Positions 17,342 to 26,439 of a stretch of DNA of 40,917 nt are shown piece by piece (positions within the stretch are counted from its first letter, which is position 1; every line of letters starts with the position of its first letter). The translations under genes and the position numbers were made by a program. Source of the stretch: Pseudomonadota bacterium (GTDB lineage: Bacteria > Pseudomonadota > Gammaproteobacteria > Burkholderiales > Burkholderiaceae_C); assembly GCA_021841865.1 (NCBI GenBank), contig JAKCDM010000015.1, forward strand, positions 1 through 40,917, given 5' to 3'. The notes under the pieces were generated by a model. It was not told where the DNA came from. It saw nothing but the letters and a program-made list of their open reading frames with translations, and made no database searches.

Positions 17342-18427
17342 ATGAGCACCGACGATACCGACACCCTGACCCCGCTGCGCGAGCGCATCGACGCCATCGA
17401 CCGCGAGATTCTCGATCTGCTGAACCGGCGCGCCCGCCTGGCGCAGCAGATCGGCGAGCACAAGCACCGCCTGGGGCTGCCGGTGTTCCGGCCCGAGCGC
17501 GAGCTCGCGGTCGTGCGCAAGGTGCAGCAGGCCAACCCCGGCCCGCTGCACGCCGCCAGCCTGGCCTCGGTATGGACCGAGATCATGTCGGCCTGCCGCG
17601 CGCTCGAGGGCGTGCAGCGAATCGCCTACCTGGGCCCCGAGGGAACCTACAGCGAGCAGGCGGCGCGCCGCTTTTTCGGCTCCAGCTGCGAGTTCGTCGC
17701 CTGCGCCGACCTCGACGAGGTGTTCCACAGCCAGCTCAGCGGCTCGACCAGCCACGCCGTCGTGCCGCTGGAGAACTCCACCGAGGGAGCCGTGTCGCGA
17801 ACCCTCGACCTGCTGCTGTCGCAACCCGCGCAGCTGTGCGGGGAGATCAGCCTGCCCATTCATCACAACCTGCTGCGCCTGCGCGACGGCGTCGACGGAC
17901 TGCGCGCGGTGCTCGCCCACCCGCAGGCGCTGTCGCAGTGCCGCAAGTGGCTCGACACCCACCTGCCCGGCGTGGAACGCCGGGCCGTGTCCAGCAACGC
18001 CGAGGCCGCGCGCGTGGCCGCCGGCGACGACACGCTGGGCGCCATCGCCGGCGAGCACGCGGCGACGCTGTACGGCTTGCGCCTGGCGGCCACGCACATC
18101 CAGGACGAAGTCGGCAATTGCACGCGCTTCGTCGTGCTCGGCGCGGAAACGCCGAGTCGCAGCGGCCGCGACCGCACCAGCCTGATCCTGGCCGTGCCCA
18201 ACGTGGCCGGTGCCGTGGTCGCCATGCTGCGGCCGCTGGCCGAGCACGGCGTGAGCATGACCCGCTTCGAGTCGCGCCCGGCTCGCTCCGGCGCCTGGGA
18301 GTACATGTTCTACGTCGATATCGAGGGCCACGCCGGCGACCCCAACGTCGCCGCGGCGCTCGAGGCCCTGCGCGCGCATTGCGCGTTTTTCAAGAACCTG
18401 GGCTCGTATCCCATCCGCCAGGACTGA
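17342..18427 (+). CDS. pheA: Bifunctional chorismate mutase / prephenate dehydratase
   Basis: 361 residues. The N-terminal AroQ chorismate mutase (about 10-90: LRERIDAIDREILDLLNRRA) converts chorismate to prephenate. The central prephenate dehydratase (about 92-275: IAYLGPEGTYSEQAARRFFG, VVPLENSTEGAVSRTLDLLL, and GNCTRFVVLG with the catalytic Thr-Arg-Phe) makes phenylpyruvate. The C-terminal ACT domain contains MTRFESRPA, the Phe-binding ESRP motif, so feedback inhibition by phenylalanine is expected. It lies 24 nt after serC and 30 nt before hisC. Confidence 0.97.
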   Translation: MSTDDTDTLTPLRERIDAIDREILDLLNRRARLAQQIGEHKHRLGLPVFRPERELAVVRKVQQANPGPLHAASLASVWTEIMSACRALEGVQRIAYLGPEGTYSEQAARRFFGSSCEFVACADLDEVFHSQLSGSTSHAVVPLENSTEGAVSRTLDLLLSQPAQLCGEISLPIHHNLLRLRDGVDGLRAVLAHPQALSQCRKWLDTHLPGVERRAVSSNAEAARVAAGDDTLGAIAGEHAATLYGLRLAATHIQDEVGNCTRFVVLGAETPSRSGRDRTSLILAVPNVAGAVVAMLRPLAEHGVSMTRFESRPARSGAWEYMFYVDIEGHAGDPNVAAALEALRAHCAFFKNLGSYPIRQD

Positions 18428-18457
18428 TTCCTGGCTTCCTGCCGAACCGCAAGCCGT

Positions 18458-19582
18458 ATGTCCTCCGTCCTTCGTGAAAGCCCGAGCTGGGGCACCGCAT
18501 CGGTGCGCAGCATTCAACCCTATGTCGGCGGCCGCCCGATTTCCGAGGTCGCGCGCGAGTTCGGGCTCGATCCCGGCGCCATCGTCAAGCTGGCCTCCAA
18601 CGAAAACCCGCTGGGCATGTCCGCGTCGGCCCGCCAGGCGATGCTCGACGCCGCGTCGGAGGCCGGGCGCTACCCGGACAACGACGCCTTCGAGCTGCGC
18701 CAGGCACTGGCCGATCATCTCGGCGTCGACGCGTCATGGGTCGCCCTCGGCCACGGCTCCAGCGACATCCTGGAGATGGCCGCCCGCGCGCTGCTGGGCG
18801 AAGGCGACTCCTGCGTCTACTCCCAGTACGGCTTCGTGGTCTACGCGTCCGCGGTGCAGCAGCGCGCAGCACGCCACATCGTGGTCCCGGCGCGCGAGTT
18901 CGGGCACGACCTGCCGGCCATGGCGGCGGCGATCGACGCGTCGACCCGGCTGGTGTACGTGGCCAACCCGAACAACCCGACCGGCACGCTGGCGTCGCCG
19001 GAGCGGATCGAGCGCTTCGTGCGCAGCGTTCCCGAGCGCGTGGTCATCGTGCTCGACGAGGCCTACGTGGAGTACCTGGACGACTCGCTGCAACGCTCCA
19101 GCCTGGAGCTGCTGCGGCGGCATCCGAACCTGGTGGTGTCGCGCACCTTCTCGAAGGCCTACGGACTGGCGGGCCTGCGCATCGGGTACTGCGCCGCGCA
19201 ACCGGCGCTGATCGACGTGCTCAACCGCGTGCGCTCGGCGTTCAACACCGGCAACACCGCGCAGGCGGCGGCGCTGGCGGCGCTTCGCGACCAGGACTTC
19301 GTGCGCCGCTCGGTCGAGGTCAACCGTGCCGGCATGCGCCAGCTCGAGGCCGGAATCGACGAACTCGGACTGCAGCGCGTGCCGTCGCATGGCAACTTCC
19401 TGCTGCTGCGCGTGGGCGACGACTCGGGCGCCGGCTCGCGCGTGGCGCGCGCGATGCTCGCGCTCGGGGTGATCGTGCGCCCGGTCGACAACTACGGCCT
19501 CGGCGCCTGGCTGCGCATCTCGGTGGGTACCGAGGCCGAGAACTCGCGCTGCCTGGCCGCATTGCGCCAGGCGCTGGCTTGA
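18458..19582 (+). CDS. hisC: Histidinol-phosphate / aromatic aminotransferase
   Basis: 374 residues, a class I PLP aminotransferase. LASNENPLG, the VANPNNPTGT motif, and SRTFSKAYGLAGLRIGY with PLP Lys233 identify HisC. It converts imidazole-acetol phosphate to histidinol phosphate. In this location, between pheA and tyrA, HisC-type enzymes of supra-operons are thought also to transaminate phenylpyruvate and hydroxyphenylpyruvate, so a dual histidine/aromatic role is a reasonable inference. There may be another hisC in a his operon elsewhere. Confidence 0.94.
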   Translation: MSSVLRESPSWGTASVRSIQPYVGGRPISEVAREFGLDPGAIVKLASNENPLGMSASARQAMLDAASEAGRYPDNDAFELRQALADHLGVDASWVALGHGSSDILEMAARALLGEGDSCVYSQYGFVVYASAVQQRAARHIVVPAREFGHDLPAMAAAIDASTRLVYVANPNNPTGTLASPERIERFVRSVPERVVIVLDEAYVEYLDDSLQRSSLELLRRHPNLVVSRTFSKAYGLAGLRIGYCAAQPALIDVLNRVRSAFNTGNTAQAAALAALRDQDFVRRSVEVNRAGMRQLEAGIDELGLQRVPSHGNFLLLRVGDDSGAGSRVARAMLALGVIVRPVDNYGLGAWLRISVGTEAENSRCLAALRQALA

Positions 19583-19629
19583 GCACCGTGGCTTCGCGCA
19601 AGCCGGCGGACGGCACGCCTCCTTCCGCC

Positions 19630-20550
19630 ATGGCCACCACGGCCCCGTCGCAGGCGGCGCTGCCGCCGCAGTTCCAGCGCCTGGCCGTGCTTGGCGTCGG
19701 GCTGCTGGGCGGCTCGTTCGCGCTGGCCGCCAAGCGCGCCGCGCTGGCTCGCGAGGTGGTCGGCTACAGCAAGTCGCCGTCGACCATCCAGGCCGCCATC
19801 GCCGCCGGGGTCATCGACCATGGCGCCGAGTCGGCGCTGCAGGCAGCCACCGGGGCCGACCTCGTGGTGCTGGCCGTTCCCGTGGCGGCGATCGGCCCGC
19901 TGCTGCGCCAGATCCGTCACGGCCTGGGCAGCAGCGCGCTGGTGGTCGACGTGGGCAGCACCAAGGCCGACGTGGCCGAGGCGGCGCAGGAAGCGCTGGG
20001 CAGCGCGGCGCTGCAGTTCGTTCCCTGCCACCCGATCGCCGGCAGCGAGCGCAGCGGCGTGCAGCATGCGCGCACCACGCTGTTCGACGGCCGGCGCGTG
20101 GTCATCACGCCGCTGCAGGCCAATCCCGCGCGTTTCGTCGACGCCGCCACCCAGGTCTGGGAAGCGCTGGGCGGCGTGGTCTCGGTGATGGACCCGGCCG
20201 AGCACGACGCGGCGTTCGCCGCGGTCAGCCACCTGCCGCACCTGCTGGCTTTCGCCTACGTGTATTCCGTCGCCCGCCAGCCGCGCGGGCCCAGTTTCCT
20301 GCAACTGGCCGGACCGGGCTTTCGCGATTTCACGCGCATCGCCGGCAGCGACCCGACCATGTGGCGCGACGTGTTCCAGGCCAACTCCGACCAGGTGCTG
20401 CAGCAGCTGCAATGGTTCAAGCAGGCGGTGGCCGGTTTCGAGGCCCAGCTTCGCCAGGGCAACTGGAGCGTGCTCGAGTCGCTGATCCGCCAGGCCAGCC
20501 AGTCCCGCCAGGACTGGGCCTCCCCGACCCCCGCCGATGACGCGACCTGA
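19630..20550 (+). CDS. tyrA: Prephenate dehydrogenase
   Basis: 306 residues from the ATG at 19630; a GTG at 19588 would add 14 residues and neither has a good ribosome binding site. The Rossmann motif [17 protein letters not shown] begins about residue 20. Then [25 protein letters not shown] (the catalytic His region), and [17 protein letters not shown] are characteristic. It oxidatively decarboxylates prephenate to 4-hydroxyphenylpyruvate. It has no chorismate mutase domain, consistent with PheA supplying prephenate. Its last 14 nt overlap the aroA start, so the two are translationally coupled. Confidence 0.95.
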   Translation: MATTAPSQAALPPQFQRLAVLGVGLLGGSFALAAKRAALAREVVGYSKSPSTIQAAIAAGVIDHGAESALQAATGADLVVLAVPVAAIGPLLRQIRHGLGSSALVVDVGSTKADVAEAAQEALGSAALQFVPCHPIAGSERSGVQHARTTLFDGRRVVITPLQANPARFVDAATQVWEALGGVVSVMDPAEHDAAFAAVSHLPHLLAFAYVYSVARQPRGPSFLQLAGPGFRDFTRIAGSDPTMWRDVFQANSDQVLQQLQWFKQAVAGFEAQLRQGNWSVLESLIRQASQSRQDWASPTPADDAT

Positions 20551-22525
20551 TTGTCTCGACCTGCCGCCCCTGATCGGGGCGGCGGGCAGCGTGCAGCTGC
20601 CCGGCTCCAAGAGCATTTCCAATCGCGTGCTGCTGCTGGCCGCGCTGGCCGACGGCGTCACCGAACTCGCCGGACTGCTCGACTCCGACGACACCCGGGT
20701 CATGCTCGACGCGCTGCGCGCGCTGGGAGTGCGCGTGGACGGCAGCCCCGGCGACCCCTCCAGCCCGGTGCTGGTGCACGGTTGCGGCGCGCGCCTGCCG
20801 CGCGACAGCGCGGACCTGTTCCTGGGCAACGCCGGCACCGCGGTGCGTCCGCTGACCGCCGCGCTGGCGCTGCTGGGCGGCGACTATCACGTGCGCGGCG
20901 TGCCGCGCATGCACGAGCGCCCGATCGGCGACCTGGTCGACGCGCTGCGCGCCATCGGTTGCGCGATCGACTACCGCGGCCAGCCCGGCTACCCGCCGCT
21001 GGCCATCGGGCGCGGCGAGCCTCGCGTCGACGCGCCGCTGCGCGTGCGCGGCGACGTCTCCAGCCAGTTCCTCACCGCGCTGCTGCTGAGCCTGCCGCTG
21101 CTGGGCAGCCAGCGCGACATTGAGGTCGAGGTCGACGGACTGCTGATCTCGCGCCCCTACGTCGCGCTGACCCTGGCCATGCTCGAGCGCTTCGGCGTGC
21201 GCGTCGACAACCACGACTGGCAACGCTTCGTGCTGCGCGCCGGCGCCCGGCTGCGCAGCCCCGGGCAGCTGCGCGTGGAAGGCGACGCTTCGTCGGCCTC
21301 CTACTTCCTGGCCGCCGGGGTGCTCGGTTGGCTGCACGGCCGCGGCGGCCCGGTGCGCGTGCACGGAATCGATGCGTCGAGCCTGCAGGGCGACGTCGAG
21401 TTCGCGCGCGTGCTCGAACGCCTCGGGGCCCGCCTGCGCTGGGGCGACGGCTGGGTCGAGGCCTGCGGCCTGCAAGCCGGCCGCGAGCGCCTGGCCGGTG
21501 GCGACATCGACTGCCTGGCGATTCCCGACGCGGCGATGACCCTGGCGGTGACGGCCCTGTTCGCCGATGCGCCGACGCGCCTGGGCGGCATCGCCAGCTG
21601 GCGCGTGAAGGAGACCGACCGCATCCACGCCATGCTCACCGAGCTGCGCCGGCTCGGCGCGCGGGTCGACGCGGGCGACGACTGGCTGCGCATCTGGCCG
21701 ATGCGCGACGAAGACTGGCGCGCGGCCAGCATCCACACCTACGACGACCACCGCATGGCGATGTGCTTCTCGCTGGCCAGTTTCGGGCCGGTGGACCTGC
21801 GCATCGAGGACCCGGGCTGCGTCGCCAAGACCTTCCCCGGGTATTTCGACGCCTTCGCCGCGATCGCGCGCCCGGTGCCGGTACTGGCCATCGACGGCCC
21901 GACGGCCTCCGGCAAGGGCACCCTGGCCGCCCGCGTGGCCGCCGAACTGGGCCTGCGCGTGCTCGATTCCGGCAGCCTGTACCGTGCCACCGCGCTGCGC
22001 GCGCTGCGCCTGGGCGTCGCGCTGGACGACGAGCCGGGCCTGACCGAGCTGGCGGCGCGGCTTCCGGTGGCCTGGCGCGACGCCCGCGTGCTGCTCGACG
22101 GCGACGACGTCACGGAGGCCCTGCGCAGCGAGCAGGTGGGCAACGCGGCGTCGACCATCGCTGCGCTGCCGCGCCTGCGCGAAGCGCTGCTCGGCCTGCA
22201 GCGCGCGCAACGCCGCGCGCCGGGGCTGGTCGCCGACGGGCGCGACATGGGCACCGTGGTGTTCCCGGACGCCGCGCTGAAGGTGTTCCTGACCGCGAGC
22301 GCTGAAACCCGCGCGGAGCGCAGGTATAAGCAATTGATTTCCCAAGGTATTTCAACTACAATTACGGACGTCTTGCGCGACCTGCGGGCGCGCGACGCGC
22401 GCGATGCCTCGCGCAGCGTCGCCGCCATGGCGGCCGCGCAGGATGCGCTGCCGCTGGACAACGCGGGCCTGGACGTCGATGCGACGGTGGCCCTCGTGTT
22501 GCAGTGGTGGCGCGAACGAACCTGA
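20537..22525 (+). CDS. aroA-cmk: Fused 3-phosphoshikimate 1-carboxyvinyltransferase / cytidylate kinase
   Basis: 662 residues in one open frame. Residues 1 to about 442 are EPSP synthase: [10 protein letters not shown] with Lys25, [17 protein letters not shown] (the glyphosate-sensitive class I pattern), [12 protein letters not shown] and [15 protein letters not shown]. The frame then reads through a very short junction ([10 protein letters not shown]) into cytidylate kinase: P-loop GPTASGKGT at 454-462, [15 protein letters not shown], and [14 protein letters not shown]. The two normally separate neighbours thus form one polypeptide, an arrangement known in several Burkholderiales. It joins shikimate-pathway EPSP formation with CMP/dCMP phosphorylation. 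The cmk part contains the rpsA promoter. Single continuous frame, so no sign of a frameshift error. Confidence 0.96.
   Translation: MTRPDCLDLPPLIGAAGSVQLPGSKSISNRVLLLAALADGVTELAGLLDSDDTRVMLDALRALGVRVDGSPGDPSSPVLVHGCGARLPRDSADLFLGNAGTAVRPLTAALALLGGDYHVRGVPRMHERPIGDLVDALRAIGCAIDYRGQPGYPPLAIGRGEPRVDAPLRVRGDVSSQFLTALLLSLPLLGSQRDIEVEVDGLLISRPYVALTLAMLERFGVRVDNHDWQRFVLRAGARLRSPGQLRVEGDASSASYFLAAGVLGWLHGRGGPVRVHGIDASSLQGDVEFARVLERLGARLRWGDGWVEACGLQAGRERLAGGDIDCLAIPDAAMTLAVTALFADAPTRLGGIASWRVKETDRIHAMLTELRRLGARVDAGDDWLRIWPMRDEDWRAASIHTYDDHRMAMCFSLASFGPVDLRIEDPGCVAKTFPGYFDAFAAIARPVPVLAIDGPTASGKGTLAARVAAELGLRVLDSGSLYRATALRALRLGVALDDEPGLTELAARLPVAWRDARVLLDGDDVTEALRSEQVGNAASTIAALPRLREALLGLQRAQRRAPGLVADGRDMGTVVFPDAALKVFLTASAETRAERRYKQLISQGISTTITDVLRDLRARDARDASRSVAAMAAAQDALPLDNAGLDVDATVALVLQWWRERT
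22334..22362 (+). promoter_or_regulatory. Sigma-70 promoter for rpsA inside the cmk coding region
   Basis: TTGATT (22334-22339), exactly 17 nt, then TACAAT (22357-22362): both hexamers are close to consensus. They sit in an AT-rich island where the Cmk codons turn unusual for this gene (AGG TAT AAG CAA TTG ATT, later ATT TCA ACT ACA ATT). Start would be near 22369, giving an rpsA leader of about 234 nt that overlaps the cmk 3' end. Confidence 0.75.
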
Positions 22526-22568
22526 ACGCACGGCGCGCAACGCCCGGGCTCAGGCCTTGCCACCAACC

Positions 22569-22586
22569 CCGCGGGGCCCCCCGCGG
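22569..22586 (+). repeat. GC hairpin in the rpsA leader
   Basis: CCGCGGGG-CC-CCCCGCGG, a perfect 8-bp inverted repeat, ends 16 nt before the rpsA ATG. Only a poor GAGAAAG ribosome binding site separates the two. In E. coli, rpsA also has a weak Shine-Dalgarno and a folded leader that S1 itself represses; this hairpin may play the same part (inference). Confidence 0.55.
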
Positions 22587-22602
22587 ACGAGAAAGTCCAT
22601 CC

Positions 22603-24315
22603 ATGTCTGTCAACCCCAGCGCCAGCACGTCTGGCGAATCCTTCGCCGCCCTGTTCGAGGAATCGCTGAAGACGCGCGACATGCGCACCGGTGAGGTGAT
22701 CACCGCCGAGGTCGTCGGTGTCGACCCCAATTTCGTCATCGTCAACGCCGGACTGAAGTCCGACGCGTACATCCCGATCGACGAATTCAAGAACGACCAC
22801 GGCGAAGTCGAGGTGCAGGTCGGTGACTTCGTCTCGGTGGCCATCGACGCGCTCGAGAACGGCTACGGCGACACCATGCTGTCGCGCGACAAGGCCAAGC
22901 GCCTGGCGTCGTGGATGTCGCTGGAAAAGGCGCTGGAGTCCGGCGAATTCGTCAGCGGCACCGTGACCGGCAAGGTCAAGGGCGGCCTGACCGTGATGAT
23001 CAACGGCATCCGCGCGTTCCTGCCCGGCTCGCTGCTCGACACGCGTCCCGTCAAGGACACCACGCCGTTCGAAGGCAAGACCCTCGAATTCAAGGTCATC
23101 AAGCTCGACCGCAAGCGCAACAACGTGGTGCTGTCGCGCCGCGCGGTGGTGGAAGCCAGCCAGGGCGAGGAGCGCGCCAAGCTGCTCGAGAACCTGCGCG
23201 AAGGCCAGATCGTGCACGGCGTGGTCAAGAACATCACCGACTACGGCGCGTTCGTCGACCTCGGCGGCATCGACGGCCTGCTGCATATCACCGACCTGGC
23301 CTGGCGCCGCGTGCGCCACCCCAGCGAGGTGGTCACCCCGGGCCAGGAGCTCGATGCCAAGGTGCTCAAGTACGATCCGGAGAAGAACCGCGTGTCGCTG
23401 GGCCTGAAGCAGATGGGAGACGATCCGTGGGTCGGCGTGTCGCGCCGCTACCCGTCGGGAACCCGCCTGTTCGGCAAGGTGACCAACCTGACCGACTACG
23501 GCGCCTTCGTCGAGATCGAGCCGGGCATCGAGGGTCTGGTGCACGTGTCCGAGATGGACTGGACCAACAAGAACGTGGCCCCCAGCAAGGTGGTTCAGCT
23601 GGGCGACGAGGTCGAGGTGCAGGTGCTGGAGATCGACGAGGATCGCCGCCGCATCAGCCTGGGCATGAAGCAGTGCCGCCCCAACCCGTGGGAAGAGTTC
23701 GCCGCCAACCACAACCGCGGCGACCGCGTCAGCGGCCCGGTCAAGTCGATCACCGACTTCGGCGTGTTCATCGGCCTGGCCGGTGGCATCGACGGCCTGG
23801 TGCACATGTCCGACCTGTCGTGGAGCGAACCCGGCGAAGCCGCGGTGCGCAACTACAAGAAGGGGCAGGACGTCGAGGCCGTGGTGCTGGGCATCGACAT
23901 CGAGCGTGAGCGCATCTCGCTGGGCATCAAGCAGATGGAAGGCGACCCGTTCATGAACTTCGCCGCCATCAACGACAAGGGCAAGGTGGTCAGCGGCACG
24001 GTCAAGTCGGTCGACGCCAAGGGCGCCGTGATCGACCTCGGCCAGGACGTCGAAGGCTACCTGCGCGCGTCGGAGATCTCGCGCGACCGCGTCGAGGATG
24101 CCCGCAACCTGCTCAAGGAAGGCGACGAGGTCACCGCGCTGGTGATCAACATCGACCGCAAGAACCGCAGCATCCAGCTGTCGGTGAAGGCCAAGGACAG
24201 CGCCGACCAGCAGGAAGCCCTGACCCGCCTGGCCAGCGAGCAACGCGAGGCCACGGGCACCACCAGCCTCGGTGCCCTGCTGCGCGCCAAGCTCGACAGC
24301 CAGGGCCAGGAGTGA
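22603..24315 (+). CDS. rpsA: 30S ribosomal protein S1
   Basis: 570 residues (557 in E. coli). It starts [20 protein letters not shown], eight residues longer at the N-terminus than E. coli. Six S1/OB repeats follow, about 27-95, 112-180, 200-268, 285-355, 372-442 and 459-528; clear examples are the repeated [40 protein letters not shown] and [21 protein letters not shown]1 brings structured or Shine-Dalgarno-poor mRNAs to the 30S subunit. It lies 77 nt after aroA-cmk and is probably served by the internal promoter there plus read-through. An in-frame extension upstream of the ATG is non-coding. Confidence 0.98.
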   Translation: MSVNPSASTSGESFAALFEESLKTRDMRTGEVITAEVVGVDPNFVIVNAGLKSDAYIPIDEFKNDHGEVEVQVGDFVSVAIDALENGYGDTMLSRDKAKRLASWMSLEKALESGEFVSGTVTGKVKGGLTVMINGIRAFLPGSLLDTRPVKDTTPFEGKTLEFKVIKLDRKRNNVVLSRRAVVEASQGEERAKLLENLREGQIVHGVVKNITDYGAFVDLGGIDGLLHITDLAWRRVRHPSEVVTPGQELDAKVLKYDPEKNRVSLGLKQMGDDPWVGVSRRYPSGTRLFGKVTNLTDYGAFVEIEPGIEGLVHVSEMDWTNKNVAPSKVVQLGDEVEVQVLEIDEDRRRISLGMKQCRPNPWEEFAANHNRGDRVSGPVKSITDFGVFIGLAGGIDGLVHMSDLSWSEPGEAAVRNYKKGQDVEAVVLGIDIERERISLGIKQMEGDPFMNFAAINDKGKVVSGTVKSVDAKGAVIDLGQDVEGYLRASEISRDRVEDARNLLKEGDEVTALVINIDRKNRSIQLSVKAKDSADQQEALTRLASEQREATGTTSLGALLRAKLDSQGQE

Positions 24316-24326
24316 GCATGCAGCAC

Positions 24327-24365
24327 GGGCGCTCCGAAGCAGCGCCCGGCTCCCGCGAGGAGCCG
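24327..24365 (+). repeat. Two tandem hairpins after rpsA
   Basis: GGGCGCT/AGCGCCC with a 7-nt loop (24327-24347) and CGGCTCC/GGAGCCG with a 5-nt loop (24347-24365) abut one another just after the rpsA stop. No T-run follows, so this is more likely an mRNA 3'-end stabiliser or a Rho-type end than an intrinsic terminator. The rest of the 203-nt rpsA-ihfB gap shows nothing I can name. Confidence 0.5.
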
Positions 24366-24518
24366 GGTTCGCCGCGGGGGGTGCTTGGCTGACCGGGTAC
24401 GCGGGCAGGGCTCGAGCGCCCCGCCCGCTCCGGACTCCACGGCGCCAAGGCCTCGGCCGCGGCGCCGTATTCATGCCCGGCTGCCCCGGGTCGTTTCCCG
24501 CCGCCAAATCCTCCGACC

Positions 24519-24818
24519 ATGACCCGCTCCGATCTCGTCGACCAGCTGGCTGCACGCTTTGCCCAGCTCACGCATCGTGACGCCGAACTGGCCGTCAAGA
24601 CCATTCTCGACGCGCTGTCGGATGCCCTCGAGAACGGCCAGCGCGTGGAAATCCGCGGTTTCGGCAGCTTCTCGGTGAGCCATCGCCCGGCGCGAATGGG
24701 CCGCAATCCGCGTTCCGGCGAACGCGTGGTGGTACCGGAAAAGCGCATGCCGCATTTCAAGCCCGGCAAGACCTTGCGCCAGCTGGTCGACCACGACAAC
24801 AGCCCGACCGCGGCCTGA
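24519..24818 (+). CDS. ihfB: Integration host factor subunit beta
   Basis: 99 residues. The HU/IHF fold is plain: [14 protein letters not shown], then the beta-arm with [20 protein letters not shown], then [20 protein letters not shown]. The rpsA-ihfB order is the conserved location of the IHF beta gene and separates it from HU. With IHF alpha it bends DNA sharply at specific sites in recombination, replication and sigma-54 transcription. The C-terminus has a short extra tail. Confidence 0.96.
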   Translation: MTRSDLVDQLAARFAQLTHRDAELAVKTILDALSDALENGQRVEIRGFGSFSVSHRPARMGRNPRSGERVVVPEKRMPHFKPGKTLRQLVDHDNSPTAA

Positions 24819-24893
24819 TCCTCGCTCGCCGCGCGCGCCCCCGGCGCGCCGATGCGACGGCGGCGAAATGGCCGTCATCGCGGGCCAGGACAC

Positions 24894-24899
24894 TAGAAT
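24894..24899 (+). promoter_or_regulatory. -10-like TAGAAT upstream of lapA
   Basis: TAGAAT in the 147-nt ihfB-lapA gap, 66 nt before the lapA ATG. There is no convincing -35 at 16-18 nt, so it is only a candidate. Confidence 0.3.
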
Positions 24900-24965
24900 G
24901 CCGTCAGTCTTGCCCGCCTCGCCCGGCGGCCGCAAGCCCTGCCTTTGTCCGACGCAACCGACACG

Positions 24966-25277
24966 ATGCGCGCCTTCACCTGGTTCGTCCGCCTGATCCT
25001 GTTCCTGCTGCTGTTCGGCCTGGCGCTGAACAACCTCGAGCCCACCGTGCTGCACCTGCTGTTCGGCACGCAGTGGCGCGCCCCGCTGTTCGTGCTGCTG
25101 CTGTGCGCGTTCGCGCTCGGCGCGCTGCTCGGCATCGCGGTCATGCTGCCTGGGTGGATGCGTGCCCGACGCCTGCAGCGCGCCGCGCGCCCGCACCCGG
25201 CGCCCGCCGTCGACGACGCCAGCGCGACGCCACCACAGGCGCCGGGCGTGATCGATGGGACCCCCGATGGAGTTTGA
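24966..25277 (+). CDS. lapA: Lipopolysaccharide assembly protein LapA (DUF1049)
   Basis: 103 residues from the ATG at 24966 (a TTG at 24945 would add seven). Two membrane helices are visible: FVRLILFLLLFGLALNNL (about 6-23) and APLFVLLLCAFALGALLGIA (about 39-58), followed by a basic stretch (MRARRLQRAARPH) and a disordered Pro/Ala tail. LapA is an inner-membrane partner of LapB in controlling LpxC turnover and LPS assembly. The last 11 nt overlap lapB. Confidence 0.85.
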   Translation: MRAFTWFVRLILFLLLFGLALNNLEPTVLHLLFGTQWRAPLFVLLLCAFALGALLGIAVMLPGWMRARRLQRAARPHPAPAVDDASATPPQAPGVIDGTPDGV

Positions 25278-26439
25278 GCTGTGGTGGCTGCTGGCGCTGC
25301 CCGTCACCTTCGGCCTCGGGTGGCTGGCCTCGCGCCTGGACCTGGTGCAGTTGCGGCGTGACGGCAGCGACCGCCGAGGAGCTTCGCTGGCGTACTTCCG
25401 GGGCCTGAACTTCCTGCTCAGCGAGCAGCAGGACAAGGCCATCGACGCCTTCATCGAAGCCGTCACCGCCGATCCCGAGACCGTCGACCTGCACTTCGCG
25501 CTGGGCAACCTGTTCCGGCGCCGCGGCGAGTACGAGCGCGCGGTGCGCGTGCACCAGAACCTGCTGGCGCGCGCCGACCTGCCGGCCGCCGAACGCCAGC
25601 GCGCGCAGGTCGCGCTGGCCCAGGACTTCTTCAAGGCCGGTCTGCTCGACCGCGCCGAGGCCGTCTACACGGCCCTGACCAACACCGCCTACGAGTCCGA
25701 GGCGCTGGCGGCGCTGCTGCAGATCCACGAGCGCACGCGCGAGTGGTCGTCGGCCATCGACATCGCGCAGCGCCTCGAGCGCCTGGCCGCCGGCAGCTGG
25801 GGGCGCCAGATCGCGCACTACTGGTGCGAGATCGCGCTGCGCCAGCGCCGCGATGGCGACCTCGTCGCCGCGCTGGACAGCCTCGACAAGGCGGCCGCGG
25901 CCGACCCCCAGGCCGTGCGTCCGTGGCAGTTGCGCGCGCTGATCGCGCAGCAGAACCAGCAGCCGGAGCAGGCGCTGGCCCATCTGCGCCAGATCGCCAC
26001 GCTGCGCCCCGACTTCACCGCGGTGGTCGCAGCCGACATCGCCCGCCTGTACCGCGAGACCGGCCAGACCGAGGCCGGGCTGGCCTGGCTGCGCAGCCAT
26101 CTGCAGGAAACCCCGGCCATCGAACTGCTCGACGCGGTGCTGTCGCTGCAATCCGATGTCGACGAGCGCCGACGCCTGACCCTGCACTACCTGCAGGCGC
26201 ACAAGAGCCTGCTGGCGGCGCGGCGTGCCGTCGAGCAGGCGGCGGGAAGCGCGCACGACGAGGCCTTGCGCACGGCGGTGGCGCAGGCGCTCGACGGCGC
26301 GCTGGCGAATCGCCAGCGCTATCGCTGCGCCGCCTGCGGCTTCGAGGTCCGCAACCATGCCTGGCACTGCCCCGCGTGCATGGGCTGGGACACCTATCCG
26401 CCACGCCGCAGCGAGGAACTCACGCTGACCGCCCCATGA
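25267..26439 (+). CDS. lapB: Lipopolysaccharide assembly protein LapB
   Basis: 390 residues (389 in E. coli). A single N-terminal membrane helix (FELWWLLALPVTFGLGWLA) is followed by a series of TPR repeats facing the cytoplasm, such as FRGLNFLLSEQQDKAIDAFI and ALGNLFRRRGEYERAVRVHQ. A C-terminal rubredoxin-like zinc site has CAACGFE and HCPACMGWDTY, four cysteines. LapB acts with FtsH to degrade LpxC and balances LPS with phospholipid. The ATG at 25267 is preferred over 25255 because GGGA lies at suitable distance and the length then matches the family. The stop overlaps the hldA start (ATGA). Confidence 0.95.
   Translation: MEFELWWLLALPVTFGLGWLASRLDLVQLRRDGSDRRGASLAYFRGLNFLLSEQQDKAIDAFIEAVTADPETVDLHFALGNLFRRRGEYERAVRVHQNLLARADLPAAERQRAQVALAQDFFKAGLLDRAEAVYTALTNTAYESEALAALLQIHERTREWSSAIDIAQRLERLAAGSWGRQIAHYWCEIALRQRRDGDLVAALDSLDKAAAADPQAVRPWQLRALIAQQNQQPEQALAHLRQIATLRPDFTAVVAADIARLYRETGQTEAGLAWLRSHLQETPAIELLDAVLSLQSDVDERRRLTLHYLQAHKSLLAARRAVEQAAGSAHDEALRTAVAQALDGALANRQRYRCAACGFEVRNHAWHCPACMGWDTYPPRRSEELTLTAP

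Noticed and set aside
13906-18718. Two very long minus-strand open frames (822 and 864 codons) opposite gyrA, serC and pheA
   Set aside because: Composition shadows of well-supported plus-strand genes; low complexity and no family motifs.
21739-24555. A 938-codon minus-strand open frame opposite rpsA and cmk
   Set aside because: Antisense shadow; crosses known promoter and spacer sequence and lacks any domain.
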